Shown: positions 9,976 through 18,968 of the stretch, piece after piece | How positions within the stretch are numbered: position 1 is the first letter of the stretch | Layout: the number at the start of each line of letters is the position of its first letter | From: Candidatus Borreliella tachyglossi | GTDB lineage: Bacteria > Spirochaetota > Spirochaetia > Borreliales > Borreliaceae | DNA length: 64,000 nucleotides | Direction: 5' to 3' | NCBI RefSeq assembly: GCF_003076595.1 | Contig: NZ_CP025785.1 | Location: forward strand, 774,398-838,397 | Made by a program: the position numbers and the translations under genes | Notes under the pieces: generated by a model | Seen by the model: the letters and a program-made list of their open reading frames with translations, nothing else | Databases searched by the model: none | What the model was told of the DNA's origin: nothing

Positions 9976-10003
9976 TTATGGTAATATTTCAATATTCTAT
10001 AAT
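9976..10003 (+). promoter_or_regulatory. Candidate promoter for ktrBA
   Basis: A perfect TATAAT at 9998-10003 lies 16 bases after TTATGG (9976-9981), a weak -35. It would start transcription about 35 bases before the ktrB ATG. No clear ribosome-binding site is seen before that ATG. In so AT-rich a genome TATAAT alone is weak evidence. Confidence 0.4.
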
Positions 10004-10045
10004 GAAACTTTTTTAAACAGTATCTAATGTATCTTTTTATATGTT

Positions 10046-11365
10046 ATGTTGAAATTTGAGTTTAGTGATAGGTTTTTTCTTTTTAGTTATTTTATCTTGA
10101 TTATGTTTTTGGGATCTCTTTTGTTGTCATTACCTATTGCTTGGAATGGTGAGGAAAAATTAGAGTACATAGATGCTCTCTTTACATCCGTATCTGCTGT
10201 TAGCATTACGGGTCTTGTTACTGTTAAAATGGAGAATTTTTCTACCTTTGGATTTATAGTTATAATGATGTTGATACAATTTGGAGGACTTGGGTTTATA
10301 ACTATGACCACTTTTTATTTGCTTATTCCTAAGCGCAAGTTGAAGTTGGCAGATGCTAGAATAATAAAGCAATACTCTCTTTCAAATATTGAGTACAATC
10401 CCATTAAGATTTTAAAAAGTATACTTTTGGTAACTTTTTTAATTGAACTAATTGGACTAATATTAATATTAGTATGTTTTAAACTTAGGGGTGTTAGTAT
10501 TTCATTTCTTGAGGCCTTGTTTACGGCAATTTCAGCATTTTGTAATGCAGGATTTTCTATGCATTCTGAAAGTATTTATGCTTGGCGTGATGTCCCTGAG
10601 GCTATAGTTGTCATTGCTATTTTGATTATTTGTGGAGGGCTTGGGTTTATGGTATATCGTGATGTTACTAATACTATTAAATATCGAAAAAAACTTTCTC
10701 TTCATGCTAAAATTGTTTTTTTACTTAGTTTTTTTTTGGTTGTTTTTGGGGCAATTATATTCTTTTTCTCAGAAATTCATAAACTTAAGGAGGGTTATTC
10801 TTGCGGAACTCTTATATTGAATTCAATATTTTATTCAATAAGTACAAGAACGGCTGGTTTTAATTATCTTGAAAATTCTACAATTACAGGTAGAACCCAG
10901 ATGCTTTCCTTACCATTTATGTTCATTGGTGGTGCACCTGGATCAACAGCTGGAGGAATCAAGATTACTACCTTTTTTTTAATTGTGCTTGCGGCAATAA
11001 AAGCTCAGGATGGTAATGGTTATATTATTGGTTCATATAAAGTTTCGATTGATAGCATAAGATTTGCTCTTTTGTTTTTTGTAAGAGCTGTTTTTATTCT
11101 ATGTTTTTCATTTTTTATGATTCTTGCTACTGAGGGCGGAGGTAATTGGAGAGTGATTGATTTAGGATATGAGGTTTTTTCTGCTTTTGGGACTGTTGGG
11201 TTTTCAGTTGGTGTTACCCAGGATTTGTCATTTTTGGGTAAAATAATTATAATTTTTACTATGTTTGCAGGTCGGATAGGTCTTTTTTCTATGACGATTT
11301 TTGTTTCTCGGAGATCTCGTTTTGAAGAATTTACAAGACCAAGACAAGATATTCTGGTAGGTTAG
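10046..11365 (+). CDS. ktrB: Potassium uptake channel subunit KtrB
   Basis: KtrB is the membrane pore of the Ktr potassium uptake system (Trk/Ktr/HKT superfamily). The 439-residue protein contains four membrane-pore-membrane repeats. The four selectivity-filter segments are visible in order, each with its glycine: SVSAVSITGL, ISAFCNAGFS, SISTRTAGFN and AFGTVGFSVG. The gate loop in the third repeat carries the expected GGAPGSTAGGIK stretch. It is followed nine bases later by ktrA, its regulatory partner, as is usual. Nothing essential is missing. Confidence 0.95.
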   Translation: MLKFEFSDRFFLFSYFILIMFLGSLLLSLPIAWNGEEKLEYIDALFTSVSAVSITGLVTVKMENFSTFGFIVIMMLIQFGGLGFITMTTFYLLIPKRKLKLADARIIKQYSLSNIEYNPIKILKSILLVTFLIELIGLILILVCFKLRGVSISFLEALFTAISAFCNAGFSMHSESIYAWRDVPEAIVVIAILIICGGLGFMVYRDVTNTIKYRKKLSLHAKIVFLLSFFLVVFGAIIFFFSEIHKLKEGYSCGTLILNSIFYSISTRTAGFNYLENSTITGRTQMLSLPFMFIGGAPGSTAGGIKITTFFLIVLAAIKAQDGNGYIIGSYKVSIDSIRFALLFFVRAVFILCFSFFMILATEGGGNWRVIDLGYEVFSAFGTVGFSVGVTQDLSFLGKIIIIFTMFAGRIGLFSMTIFVSRRSRFEEFTRPRQDILVG

Positions 11366-11373
11366 GCAGGGGT

Positions 11374-12156
11374 GTGAAGACATTTGTTATTATTGGCCTT
11401 AGCAACTTAGGAATTCATCTTCTTGAAGATTTGAGTAAACTTGATTGTCAAATTATTATTGTTGACACGTCAAAGGAGTTAGTTGAAGGATATGATGTTA
11501 TTGCTACAGAAAGTTTTATTCTTGATCAATTTACTAAAAATGCTTTAAAAAAAATAATTCCTGTAGATACTGATGCTGTTATTATTGATTTTGATGATGA
11601 CCTTGGAAAGAGTGCTCTTGTTACTCATTATTGTAATCTTTTAGGTGTAAGGGAGATATATGTTAAAACTGAAGATAGGGATGATGCTGAGATATTAAAG
11701 ACTCTTGGAGCTACAAAAATTATATTCCCAAGTAAGGATGCTGCAAGAAGATTGACTCCGCTATTAGTTTCGCCTAATCTTTCAACATACAATATAATTG
11801 GCTATGATATTATTGTTGCTGAGACTGTTATTCCTAAGGAATATGTTGGCAAAACCCTTCTTGAAGCTGATCTGAGAAGAGAGAAGGGTATTACTGTTAT
11901 TGCAGTTAGAAATTTAAGTAATTCTAGGTATGAATTTGTAGATGGGGATTATTTTTTTTTAAAAGATGATAAAATTGTGATTTGTGGTAAACCTGACAGC
12001 ATTGAGAATTTTACAAATAATAAGGATTTAATCAAGGATTTAATTGCGGCTTCTAAAGCAGAAGAGACTTCTTACAAGTCGGAATCTAAAAGATTGGGAT
12101 TCTTAAGGTTTTTTGATTTCATGAAAAAGTTTAATAAGGATAAGAAAAACGATTAA
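11374..12156 (+). CDS. ktrA: Potassium uptake regulatory subunit KtrA
   Basis: KtrA forms a cytoplasmic octameric ring that gates KtrB in response to bound nucleotide. The 260-residue product has an N-terminal Rossmann RCK domain (VIIGLSNLGIHLLEDL, a GxxxxG dinucleotide motif with an acidic residue in IIVDTS) and a C-terminal RCK_C domain (about residues 150-215, ending in KDDKIVICGKPDSI). A charged tail of some 40 residues follows. The start is GTG at 11374, nine bases after ktrB, with GGCAGGGG close upstream. Adjacent ktrB makes the pair complete. Confidence 0.93.
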   Translation: MKTFVIIGLSNLGIHLLEDLSKLDCQIIIVDTSKELVEGYDVIATESFILDQFTKNALKKIIPVDTDAVIIDFDDDLGKSALVTHYCNLLGVREIYVKTEDRDDAEILKTLGATKIIFPSKDAARRLTPLLVSPNLSTYNIIGYDIIVAETVIPKEYVGKTLLEADLRREKGITVIAVRNLSNSRYEFVDGDYFFLKDDKIVICGKPDSIENFTNNKDLIKDLIAASKAEETSYKSESKRLGFLRFFDFMKKFNKDKKND

Positions 12157-12168
12157 TAGGATTTTAAG

Positions 12169-13140
12169 ATGACTAAGATTATTCCTGTTGCAAGTGGGAA
12201 AGGAGGTGTTGGAAAGACATCTTTTGTTGCTAATATTGGCTATAAACTTTCGAGTTTAGGAAAGACTGTAATACTTATTGATCTTGATCTTGGTGGTTCT
12301 AACCTACATACATGCTTAGGAGTTAAGAATACCGGTACTGGAATAGGTTCTTTTATCAATAAGCGTGAAAAGGACTTCTCGAATTTAATTGTTGAAACTC
12401 CTTATGATAGGCTTTATCTAATACCAGGAGATGCTCTTTATGCGGGAACGGCCAATCTCCCTTTTCCTATCAAAAAGAAGATAATAGACTCGATTCAAAG
12501 AGATCTTGTTGCAGATTTTATTTTCATAGATTTAGGTTCAGGCACATCTTACAACACAGTAGATTTTTATTTGGCAGCTTATAGTGGTATAATTGTAACT
12601 GTTCCAGAAACCCCTTCAATACTTAATGCTTATTCGTTTTTAAAGAATGCACTTTATCGACTTTTATATTTAGGATTTCCTGCTAAGAGCCCTGAGCGTG
12701 AATATATTAGTAATTTTTTTAAAGATAAAATAGAGGGTACAAATGTTAAATTTAAAGATTTAGTTACAGGAATTGAGCTTATATCTTTAAGTTCGTCGCT
12801 TAAGATAAAAAAGATGATGAATAATTTTTATCCCAGAGTTGTACTTAATAGAATAGAAGCTAGTGAAGAAATAGCTATGTGTGAGAATTTAATGAATGTT
12901 GTTAAGAATAATATTAATATACCAATAGAATTTATTGGTTTTGTTCCATTTGCAAAAAGTTTTAGGAAGTCTGTTAACAATAGAATTCCTTTTGTTGATT
13001 TTGATAAAAATTCAAAACTCAATAAGTACTTTGAGTTTATTTCGGGTAATTTAATTAAATCTCCTGTTGAAGGTTCTCCGTATATTTACGATGATATATA
13101 CGATATGATTAAAGATCAAAGTAAATTTATTAGGAAGTAA
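12169..13140 (+). CDS. MinD/ParA-family P-loop ATPase
   Basis: The 323-residue protein has the deviant Walker A motif SGKGGVGKTSF (about residues 8-18, with the signature lysine), a switch aspartate in LIDLDLGGSNLH and the later FIDLGSGTS. These place it in the MinD/ParA/FlhG group, which use ATP-driven dimerisation to position cell structures or plasmids. Borrelia carries several such proteins (YlxH-like); this corresponds to BB0726. I see no obvious C-terminal amphipathic MinD membrane helix, and no minC or flagellar gene is next to it, so its cargo is unknown. It sits between ktrA (12 bases) and pfk (46 bases). Confidence 0.85.
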   Translation: MTKIIPVASGKGGVGKTSFVANIGYKLSSLGKTVILIDLDLGGSNLHTCLGVKNTGTGIGSFINKREKDFSNLIVETPYDRLYLIPGDALYAGTANLPFPIKKKIIDSIQRDLVADFIFIDLGSGTSYNTVDFYLAAYSGIIVTVPETPSILNAYSFLKNALYRLLYLGFPAKSPEREYISNFFKDKIEGTNVKFKDLVTGIELISLSSSLKIKKMMNNFYPRVVLNRIEASEEIAMCENLMNVVKNNINIPIEFIGFVPFAKSFRKSVNNRIPFVDFDKNSKLNKYFEFISGNLIKSPVEGSPYIYDDIYDMIKDQSKFIRK

Positions 13141-13186
13141 TTGAATTATAATGATACCTAGGAAGTAATAGAGGAGGCATAATTTA

Positions 13187-14530
13187 ATGTATAGGCTTAG
13201 GGATAAGGATTTGGATTTTAGAATAGAAAGTTTAGGAGAGTGCAAACAAGATAATCCTTTAATTGATTTTTATGCTAGCGAGAGTCATATTCACTTTGCT
13301 GATAAGACTAATAAGATTAGATTTAGTATTTATAAGAATGAAGAGGGTTGTGATAAATATGAGGATATTCTTTTAGAGAAAGCTGGGCCTAGGGATAAAA
13401 TTTATTTTATCCCTAGGCATGTTAAGGCAGCTATTACTACTTGTGGAGGCCTTTGTCCTGGTTTTAATGATGTTATTCGCGCAATTGTTAGGACATTATG
13501 GAAAATATATGGAGTTCGTAATATTTATGGAGTTAAATTTGGATATCAAGGACTCTTGCCAGATTCTAGCTCACCTTTTGTTGAACTTAATCCTGATGTA
13601 GTGGATGATATTAACCAGTTTGGAGGTACAATACTTGGCTCATCAAGAGGTGGAATTAAACCTGTTGAAATAGTTGATACTTTAGAGAGAATGAATATTA
13701 ACATGCTCTTTAATATTGGTGGAGATGGAACACAGAAGGGATCTATTTTAATTGCTGAGGAAATAGATAGGAGAAATTTAAAGATTGCTGTTGTCGGAAT
13801 CCCAAAGACGGTTGATAATGATTTTATGTTTGTGCAAAAATCTTTTGGATTTGAAACAGCTGTAGAGCAAGCAGTTGCTGCTGTTGCTGGTGCACACTTT
13901 GAGGCTAATAGTGCTTATAATGGGATTGGACTTGTTAAGGTTATGGGTAGAGATTCTGGATTTATTGCTGCTTATACTGCCTTGTCTTCTAATGATGTTA
14001 ATTTTTGCTTAATACCAGAATTGGACTTTGATATTGAGGGTTCTAATGGCCTTCTTGCGCATCTTGAGAAGAGACTTTTAGCAAAAGAGAGTTTGGATGA
14101 AATTCCTCATGCAGTAATATTAATAGCAGAGGGAGCAGGACAAAAATATTTTGATCATGATAGTCGTAGAAAAGATGATTCTGGTAATTTGCTTTATGAG
14201 GATATTGGACTTTATATTAAAGATAAGATTAAGGAGTATTTTAAGGCTAAAAATATTCCAATTACTCTTAAGTACATTGATCCTAGTTATATTATTAGAA
14301 GTTCTCCAGCTAATGCTAGTGATTCTCTTTATTGCGCTCGTCTTGGTTCAAATGCTGTTCATGCTGCTATGGCGGGTAAGACTAAGTTGTTGATTAGTTT
14401 GTGGAGTACAAAATTTGTACATATTCCAATACAGATGGCAGTAATTGACAGAAATAAAGTGAATATAAATGGTTCTTTCTGGAGAGATGTTCTTGCAAGT
14501 ACTGGTCAGCCATTTAGTATGAAGAATTAA
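13187..14530 (+). CDS. pfkA: 6-phosphofructokinase, Gly/Lys subtype
   Basis: The enzyme phosphorylates fructose 6-phosphate in glycolysis, the main energy path of Borrelia. The 447-residue protein has the core motifs GGLCPGFNDV, IGGDGTQKG, GIPKTVDNDF and MGRDSGF. The second glycine of GGDG is usual in ATP-dependent enzymes, while the lysine in PKTVDND is usual in PPi-dependent ones. This mix is also found in the ATP-using trypanosome and plant PFKs. Borrelia is known to have a separate, longer PPi-PFK. Phosphoryl donor is therefore uncertain, with ATP slightly favoured. A good site (GAGGAGG) precedes the ATG at 13187. A 14-bp perfect inverted repeat lies inside the coding region near codon 70. 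Confidence 0.93.
   Translation: MYRLRDKDLDFRIESLGECKQDNPLIDFYASESHIHFADKTNKIRFSIYKNEEGCDKYEDILLEKAGPRDKIYFIPRHVKAAITTCGGLCPGFNDVIRAIVRTLWKIYGVRNIYGVKFGYQGLLPDSSSPFVELNPDVVDDINQFGGTILGSSRGGIKPVEIVDTLERMNINMLFNIGGDGTQKGSILIAEEIDRRNLKIAVVGIPKTVDNDFMFVQKSFGFETAVEQAVAAVAGAHFEANSAYNGIGLVKVMGRDSGFIAAYTALSSNDVNFCLIPELDFDIEGSNGLLAHLEKRLLAKESLDEIPHAVILIAEGAGQKYFDHDSRRKDDSGNLLYEDIGLYIKDKIKEYFKAKNIPITLKYIDPSYIIRSSPANASDSLYCARLGSNAVHAAMAGKTKLLISLWSTKFVHIPIQMAVIDRNKVNINGSFWRDVLASTGQPFSMKN
13387..13418. repeat. 14-bp perfect inverted repeat inside pfk
   Basis: GCCTAGGGATAAAA at 13387-13400 is followed by the four-base loop TTTA and its exact reverse complement at 13405-13418. It encodes part of the N-terminal region of phosphofructokinase (around GPRDKIYFIPR). 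The RNA would form a strong hairpin within the translated message. No U-run follows, so it is not a standard terminator. Confidence 0.85.
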
Positions 14531-14548
14531 ATACAGCTCCTCTTTTAT

Positions 14549-15880
14549 TTATTTTGCTGCGTTGCCTGCAACATTTAGTGCATCCCAAGCTTTTGAGAAG
14601 GGTGGAGAATATGCAAAATCCATCATTCCAAGTTCATTTGTTGTAAGATTTGAATAAATTGCAAGAGATAATGCATGTAATCTTATTGCAGCTCCATTTT
14701 TACCAATTATTTGTGCTCCGATAATTTCTTTTGTTTCTTCATTATAGATTATCTTAATATATAAATCTTCTTGATTTGGATAATAGCTTGTGTGATTTTT
14801 ATCTTTAATGAATACTGTTCTGCATTTTATTCCAAGTCTTAAGGCGGCTTCTTCTGTAAGACCAGTTCTTGCTGCTTCAAGAGATAAAACCTTAATAGAT
14901 GCAGACCCAAGCGTTCCTTTAAAAGAGACGCGTTGATCTGTTAAATTTTCACCAATTATTTTCCCTAGCTTGTTAGCCGTTGTTGCAAGAGGAATATAAT
15001 CATCCTGCTTGCTTACCATATTATATATTGTAGCACAATCCCCTGCAGAAAAAATATTTTTTACACTAGTTTCGCCATATTCGTTGACAATGATTGCACC
15101 GTTTTTTAAAGTTTCAAGTTGACCTTCTAAGAATTCAGTGGCAGGACGTATTCCAGTAGAAAGAATTATAAGATCTGCCTTATATTCAGATTTGTTTGTA
15201 ATGACTCCTTCAACTCTTTCTGTCCCTATTAAGCTTTTTACAAACTCATCTGTGTGAACTAAAACATTGTTTTTGCTTAGTTCTTCTTCCATGATATTAG
15301 TAATTTCTTTATCAAACGATTCAGTTAATATTCGCTTATCTAGTTGGATAATTCTTACGTTTTTTCCTCGATTTTTAGCGGCTTCTACCATTTCAATTCC
15401 GATATATCCAGCCCCAATGATTACTATTTCATTTATTTCTTTTTTTTCAAACTGTTCTCTTATTTCTTTCCCGTCTTGCATGGTTCTTAAAGTATAAAAA
15501 TTATTTAATTTAATATTGCTAATTGGAGGAATAATAGGATTCCCGCCTGTTGCAATCATGAGCTTATCGTAAGTATCATTAAATATTGTACCTGTTTTTA
15601 GATTTTTGATTGTAAGAGTGTTATTTTTTATATCTACTGCCAAGACTTCATGTTCAGTGTATACTGATATTCCATTGTTTTCAAATTCAACAGGTGTTCT
15701 AGCTATCATGTTTTTTGGTTCATCAAAGAAGCCGCCAATGAAATAAGGTAATCCACAAGCGCCAAAGGATGTAGTAGTAGTTTTTTCATAAATAGTGATA
15801 TTTAACTCTTTATTGATTCTTTTTGCTTTTGCAGCAGCGCTAGTGCCTGCGGCAGTTCCACCAATAATTATTATCTTCAT
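14549..15880 (-). CDS. cdr: CoA-disulfide reductase (CoADR)
   Basis: This FAD/NAD(P)H flavoprotein reduces CoA disulfide. Borrelia uses coenzyme A as its main low-molecular-weight thiol, and CoADR (BB0728) has been characterised biochemically in B. burgdorferi. The 443-residue protein shows the FAD motif IIIGGTAAGTSAA at the N-terminus, the single active cysteine in SFGACGLPYF (Cys42), the NAD(P)H-binding GAGYIGIEM in the middle and the FSAGDCA FAD motif. The C-terminal dimerisation domain is complete. It lies 14 bases downstream of the symporter gene and is convergent with pfk across 18 bases. Confidence 0.93.
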   Translation of the reverse strand: MKIIIIGGTAAGTSAAAKAKRINKELNITIYEKTTTTSFGACGLPYFIGGFFDEPKNMIARTPVEFENNGISVYTEHEVLAVDIKNNTLTIKNLKTGTIFNDTYDKLMIATGGNPIIPPISNIKLNNFYTLRTMQDGKEIREQFEKKEINEIVIIGAGYIGIEMVEAAKNRGKNVRIIQLDKRILTESFDKEITNIMEEELSKNNVLVHTDEFVKSLIGTERVEGVITNKSEYKADLIILSTGIRPATEFLEGQLETLKNGAIIVNEYGETSVKNIFSAGDCATIYNMVSKQDDYIPLATTANKLGKIIGENLTDQRVSFKGTLGSASIKVLSLEAARTGLTEEAALRLGIKCRTVFIKDKNHTSYYPNQEDLYIKIIYNEETKEIIGAQIIGKNGAAIRLHALSLAIYSNLTTNELGMMDFAYSPPFSKAWDALNVAGNAAK

Positions 15881-15894
15881 GTAAATTCCTTATT

Positions 15895-17277
15895 TTATAC
15901 TTCATTTTTACTGTTATAAATATTGATATCTAATTGATTAAGTTTTTTGGCTGTAATTACGCCTGCTACCATTGAATCACTTACATTAGCAGATGTTCTT
16001 CCCATGTCAATTAAAGGTTCAATAGATATTAAAAGTCCAACGAGTTCGACGGGTAAGTTCATTGATGAGAGAACCATTAAAGATGCCATAGTTGCACCAC
16101 CACCAGCGCCAGCTACGCCGAATGAGGTTATTATTATTATCCCTAGAAGTTGAAGTATGAATGAAGGATCCATTGGATTTATTCCTTGAGTGGGAGCGAT
16201 CATTATAGCGAGCATAGCCGGATGGAGCGCTGCACAACCATTTTGACCGATTGATGCGCCAAATGAGCTTGAAAGATTCGCAATACCCTCACTAACCCCT
16301 AACTGTTCAGTTTGTATTTCTACATTAACAGGTATTGTTGCTGAGCTAGAGCGAGATATAAATGCAAATGTTAGCACTGGGAATGCTTTTTTGATGAAAA
16401 TAATTGGATTTAGTCTGTTAAATGCAATTAATGTCATGTGCATTAAAATAGTAATACCAATAGCGAAGTAAGAAGCAAGTACAAATTTTCCAAGTTTTAT
16501 GATGCTTGAAGCATCACTTGTTGCCAAGATTTTTGTAATCATAGTTAATATTGCATAGGGCGTTAACTTTAAGATTAAAATTAGTACTCCTGAAATTAAA
16601 TCTTGCCCTGTTGATACTATTTGTTTGAAAAATTCTATTGATTCTGGCTTTTTTCTAGCAACCCTAAGAGCGGCAATGCCTATTAGGGCAGAAAATATTA
16701 CTACTCCAATTGTTGAGCTTGGTCGCATTCCTGCCATGTCTTCAAATATATTCTCAGGGATAAGTTCTGAAAGTTTTTGTGCAATTGAAGTTTGATTGAG
16801 ACGTTCAAGACTTTGACTTAATTTTGTGCCATGTGCAATTTCATCTGTACTAGATTGAAGTCCTTCTGCTGTTAGGTTGAATAGAAGAGATGTGTAAATC
16901 CCAATTATTGCGGCAATACCCGCTGTAAATACAAGTACTAATATTACAGTTGAGCTCATTTTCCAAACATCTTTACTGTTTGTTAATTTTACTATTGCAG
17001 ATATTATTGAGACAGTTATGAGTGGTATTACAATCATTTTAAGAAGTCTAATGTAGCCAGTGCCTAAAATATTAGTCCACTTAATAGTTTCTTTTACTAT
17101 TGTTGGCTCTGAGGCATAAAAATATTTAAGAGATATACCAAAGGCTATTCCTAAACCTAGTGCTATAAATACTCTTTTTGTAAATGAGATATGGTTTTTG
17201 TGCAGAAAGAATAGCATTCCTATTAGAGAAAGCATGATTGTGATATTTAATAATATGTAGATTACTGTCATATCCAT
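15895..17277 (-). CDS. Dicarboxylate/amino acid:cation symporter, cystine-transporter (TcyP) type
   Basis: This is a DAACS-family secondary transporter, usually annotated in Borrelia as a glutamate transporter (BB0729). The 460-residue protein has eight-plus membrane spans and two re-entrant loop signatures (SRSSSATIPVNVE and the later GVAGAGGGATMASL). The N-terminal region, with HKNHISFTKRVFIALGLGI and GTGYIRLLKMIVIPLI, resembles the TcyP/YdjN cystine subgroup more than GltP, as I recall those sequences. Placement directly upstream of CoA-disulfide reductase would fit a link between cystine uptake and disulfide reduction, but that is inference. GAGG six bases before the ATG at 17277 supports the start. 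Confidence 0.85.
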   Translation of the reverse strand: MDMTVIYILLNITIMLSLIGMLFFLHKNHISFTKRVFIALGLGIAFGISLKYFYASEPTIVKETIKWTNILGTGYIRLLKMIVIPLITVSIISAIVKLTNSKDVWKMSSTVILVLVFTAGIAAIIGIYTSLLFNLTAEGLQSSTDEIAHGTKLSQSLERLNQTSIAQKLSELIPENIFEDMAGMRPSSTIGVVIFSALIGIAALRVARKKPESIEFFKQIVSTGQDLISGVLILILKLTPYAILTMITKILATSDASSIIKLGKFVLASYFAIGITILMHMTLIAFNRLNPIIFIKKAFPVLTFAFISRSSSATIPVNVEIQTEQLGVSEGIANLSSSFGASIGQNGCAALHPAMLAIMIAPTQGINPMDPSFILQLLGIIIITSFGVAGAGGGATMASLMVLSSMNLPVELVGLLISIEPLIDMGRTSANVSDSMVAGVITAKKLNQLDINIYNSKNEV

Positions 17278-17363
17278 TTTTACCTCTTATTTTAAACTTA
17301 AATAATTAGATTTAAACATATGCTTTTGTCATATTCTTTAAATCTTTCTAAATTTATTTTTTG

Positions 17364-18941
17364 TCATTGAAGCAATATATCATAAGATTTTATTATTCCA
17401 CTCTTTAAGTCAGATTTATTTAATATTTGAGTTGAGATTACTTTCCCAAGTTGAACACCTTCTTGGTCGAATGAGTTTATGTTAAGTAAAAACCCTTCAA
17501 ACATTACCTTGTTTTCATAGTGAGATAGTATTGCACCTAATGCATAAGGTGTAAGTTCTTTTGAATATATTAAAGATGAAGGTCTCTCACCGTTAAAGTT
17601 TTTGTTTTTATTTGCGTCTTCTTTACCTTCAGAGAATGCAATTATTTGGGCTATTAGATTTGCTTTTAACTTATCATTGTTTGATGTTCCCTCTACAATT
17701 ATGTCTTTCTTGAGTTGAGATTCACTAAATCCTATTAAATCCATTGGTACTTTCTCTGTTCCTTGGTGAAGCATTTGAAAGAATGAATGTTGAACATCTG
17801 TTCCAATTCCGCCCCAAATTATTCTTACTGTTTTGTAATCGATTGTCTCGCCAAATCGGTTTACACTTTTTCCATTACTTTCCATTTCAAGTTGTTGTAA
17901 GTGAAGATAAAAGTTTTCCATTGCTTTTGAATATGCAATAATGCAATTACTAGAATATCCCAGTATATTGCCTTCGTATATACTAATTAGTGCTGCTAGA
18001 AGAGGAGCATTCTCTCTTACATTTTTGTTTAATGCTCTTTTATCAACTTCATGAGCTCCTTTTAATATTTCTTTTGTAACATGCTCTGTAAAGCAAAGAG
18101 TAATGAGTGCAAGCCCAACAGCTGATGTAGGTGAGAATCGTCCACCGATTGAATCGTGCATAAAAAAGTATTCAAGATATCCCTTTTCAAGTTCTAGCAT
18201 ACTCCCCTTTGAGGTAATTATTATAATTTGTTTTTGATATTCTTTAATGCTGCTCTCTTTTAATTTTTGAATTAAAAATTGCATATTAGAGGCGGTCTCA
18301 AGAGTGGTTCCACTCTTTGATACAATGATAAATAAAGTTTCCTGAAGGTCTATTTCACTTAAAACTTCTTCTGCTTCATCTGGATCAACATTGGCAATAA
18401 AATAAGCTTTCATTAGATGTAGGTTTTTCTGCCTAGCATAATTTTTGATGGAAGTATATAATGCTTTTGGACCAAGACTTGAACCGCCAATTCCAATTTG
18501 TACCACATTTTTGAATGGTTTCCCGTTTGTGTTCTTAATTGATCCGTTTTGAACTTGTTTTGCGAAATCAAAAATTCGTTCAAGTTCTCTTGCAAAAAAT
18601 TCTCGCATATTTTCATTATTCTCTGTTACGTCTATTCCAAGTTGACCTCTTGTCAAGTGGTGTAGAACTTTTCTATTTTCACTGATGTTAATATTATTTC
18701 CATCAATCAGTTCTCTATATTTTTCAGTTAAGCTTGCCTCATCGCTTAAATTTTGAAATATTCTTAGGTGATCTTCATTAATTTGTTTTGTAGCATAATT
18801 ATAGTGTACATGACTACCTTCTATTATAATGTCGTATTCCTTTATTCTATATTCATTTAAAGTCTTCCTTAGTATTTCAGGATTAGTTTTTTTTAACTCT
18901 TCGAAACTTTTAAGTTTATTGAGATTTGTATAATTGAGCAT
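17364..18941 (-). CDS. pgi: Glucose-6-phosphate isomerase
   Basis: Pgi interconverts glucose 6-phosphate and fructose 6-phosphate, one step before the phosphofructokinase encoded nearby on the other strand. The 525-residue protein has the family signatures: IGIGGSSLGPKAL, the FIIVSKSGTTLET phosphate-binding stretch, the GGRFSPTSAVGL segment and GGIGTDVQHSFFQMLHQG with the catalytic histidine region. Length is in the normal range of 445-560. The ATG at 18941 follows GGAGGAAA, a strong ribosome-binding site. An 87-base gap separates it from the downstream symporter gene. Confidence 0.96.
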   Translation of the reverse strand: MLNYTNLNKLKSFEELKKTNPEILRKTLNEYRIKEYDIIIEGSHVHYNYATKQINEDHLRIFQNLSDEASLTEKYRELIDGNNINISENRKVLHHLTRGQLGIDVTENNENMREFFARELERIFDFAKQVQNGSIKNTNGKPFKNVVQIGIGGSSLGPKALYTSIKNYARQKNLHLMKAYFIANVDPDEAEEVLSEIDLQETLFIIVSKSGTTLETASNMQFLIQKLKESSIKEYQKQIIIITSKGSMLELEKGYLEYFFMHDSIGGRFSPTSAVGLALITLCFTEHVTKEILKGAHEVDKRALNKNVRENAPLLAALISIYEGNILGYSSNCIIAYSKAMENFYLHLQQLEMESNGKSVNRFGETIDYKTVRIIWGGIGTDVQHSFFQMLHQGTEKVPMDLIGFSESQLKKDIIVEGTSNNDKLKANLIAQIIAFSEGKEDANKNKNFNGERPSSLIYSKELTPYALGAILSHYENKVMFEGFLLNINSFDQEGVQLGKVISTQILNKSDLKSGIIKSYDILLQ

Positions 18942-18968
18942 AAATTTCCTCCAGTAATTCTTATATAA

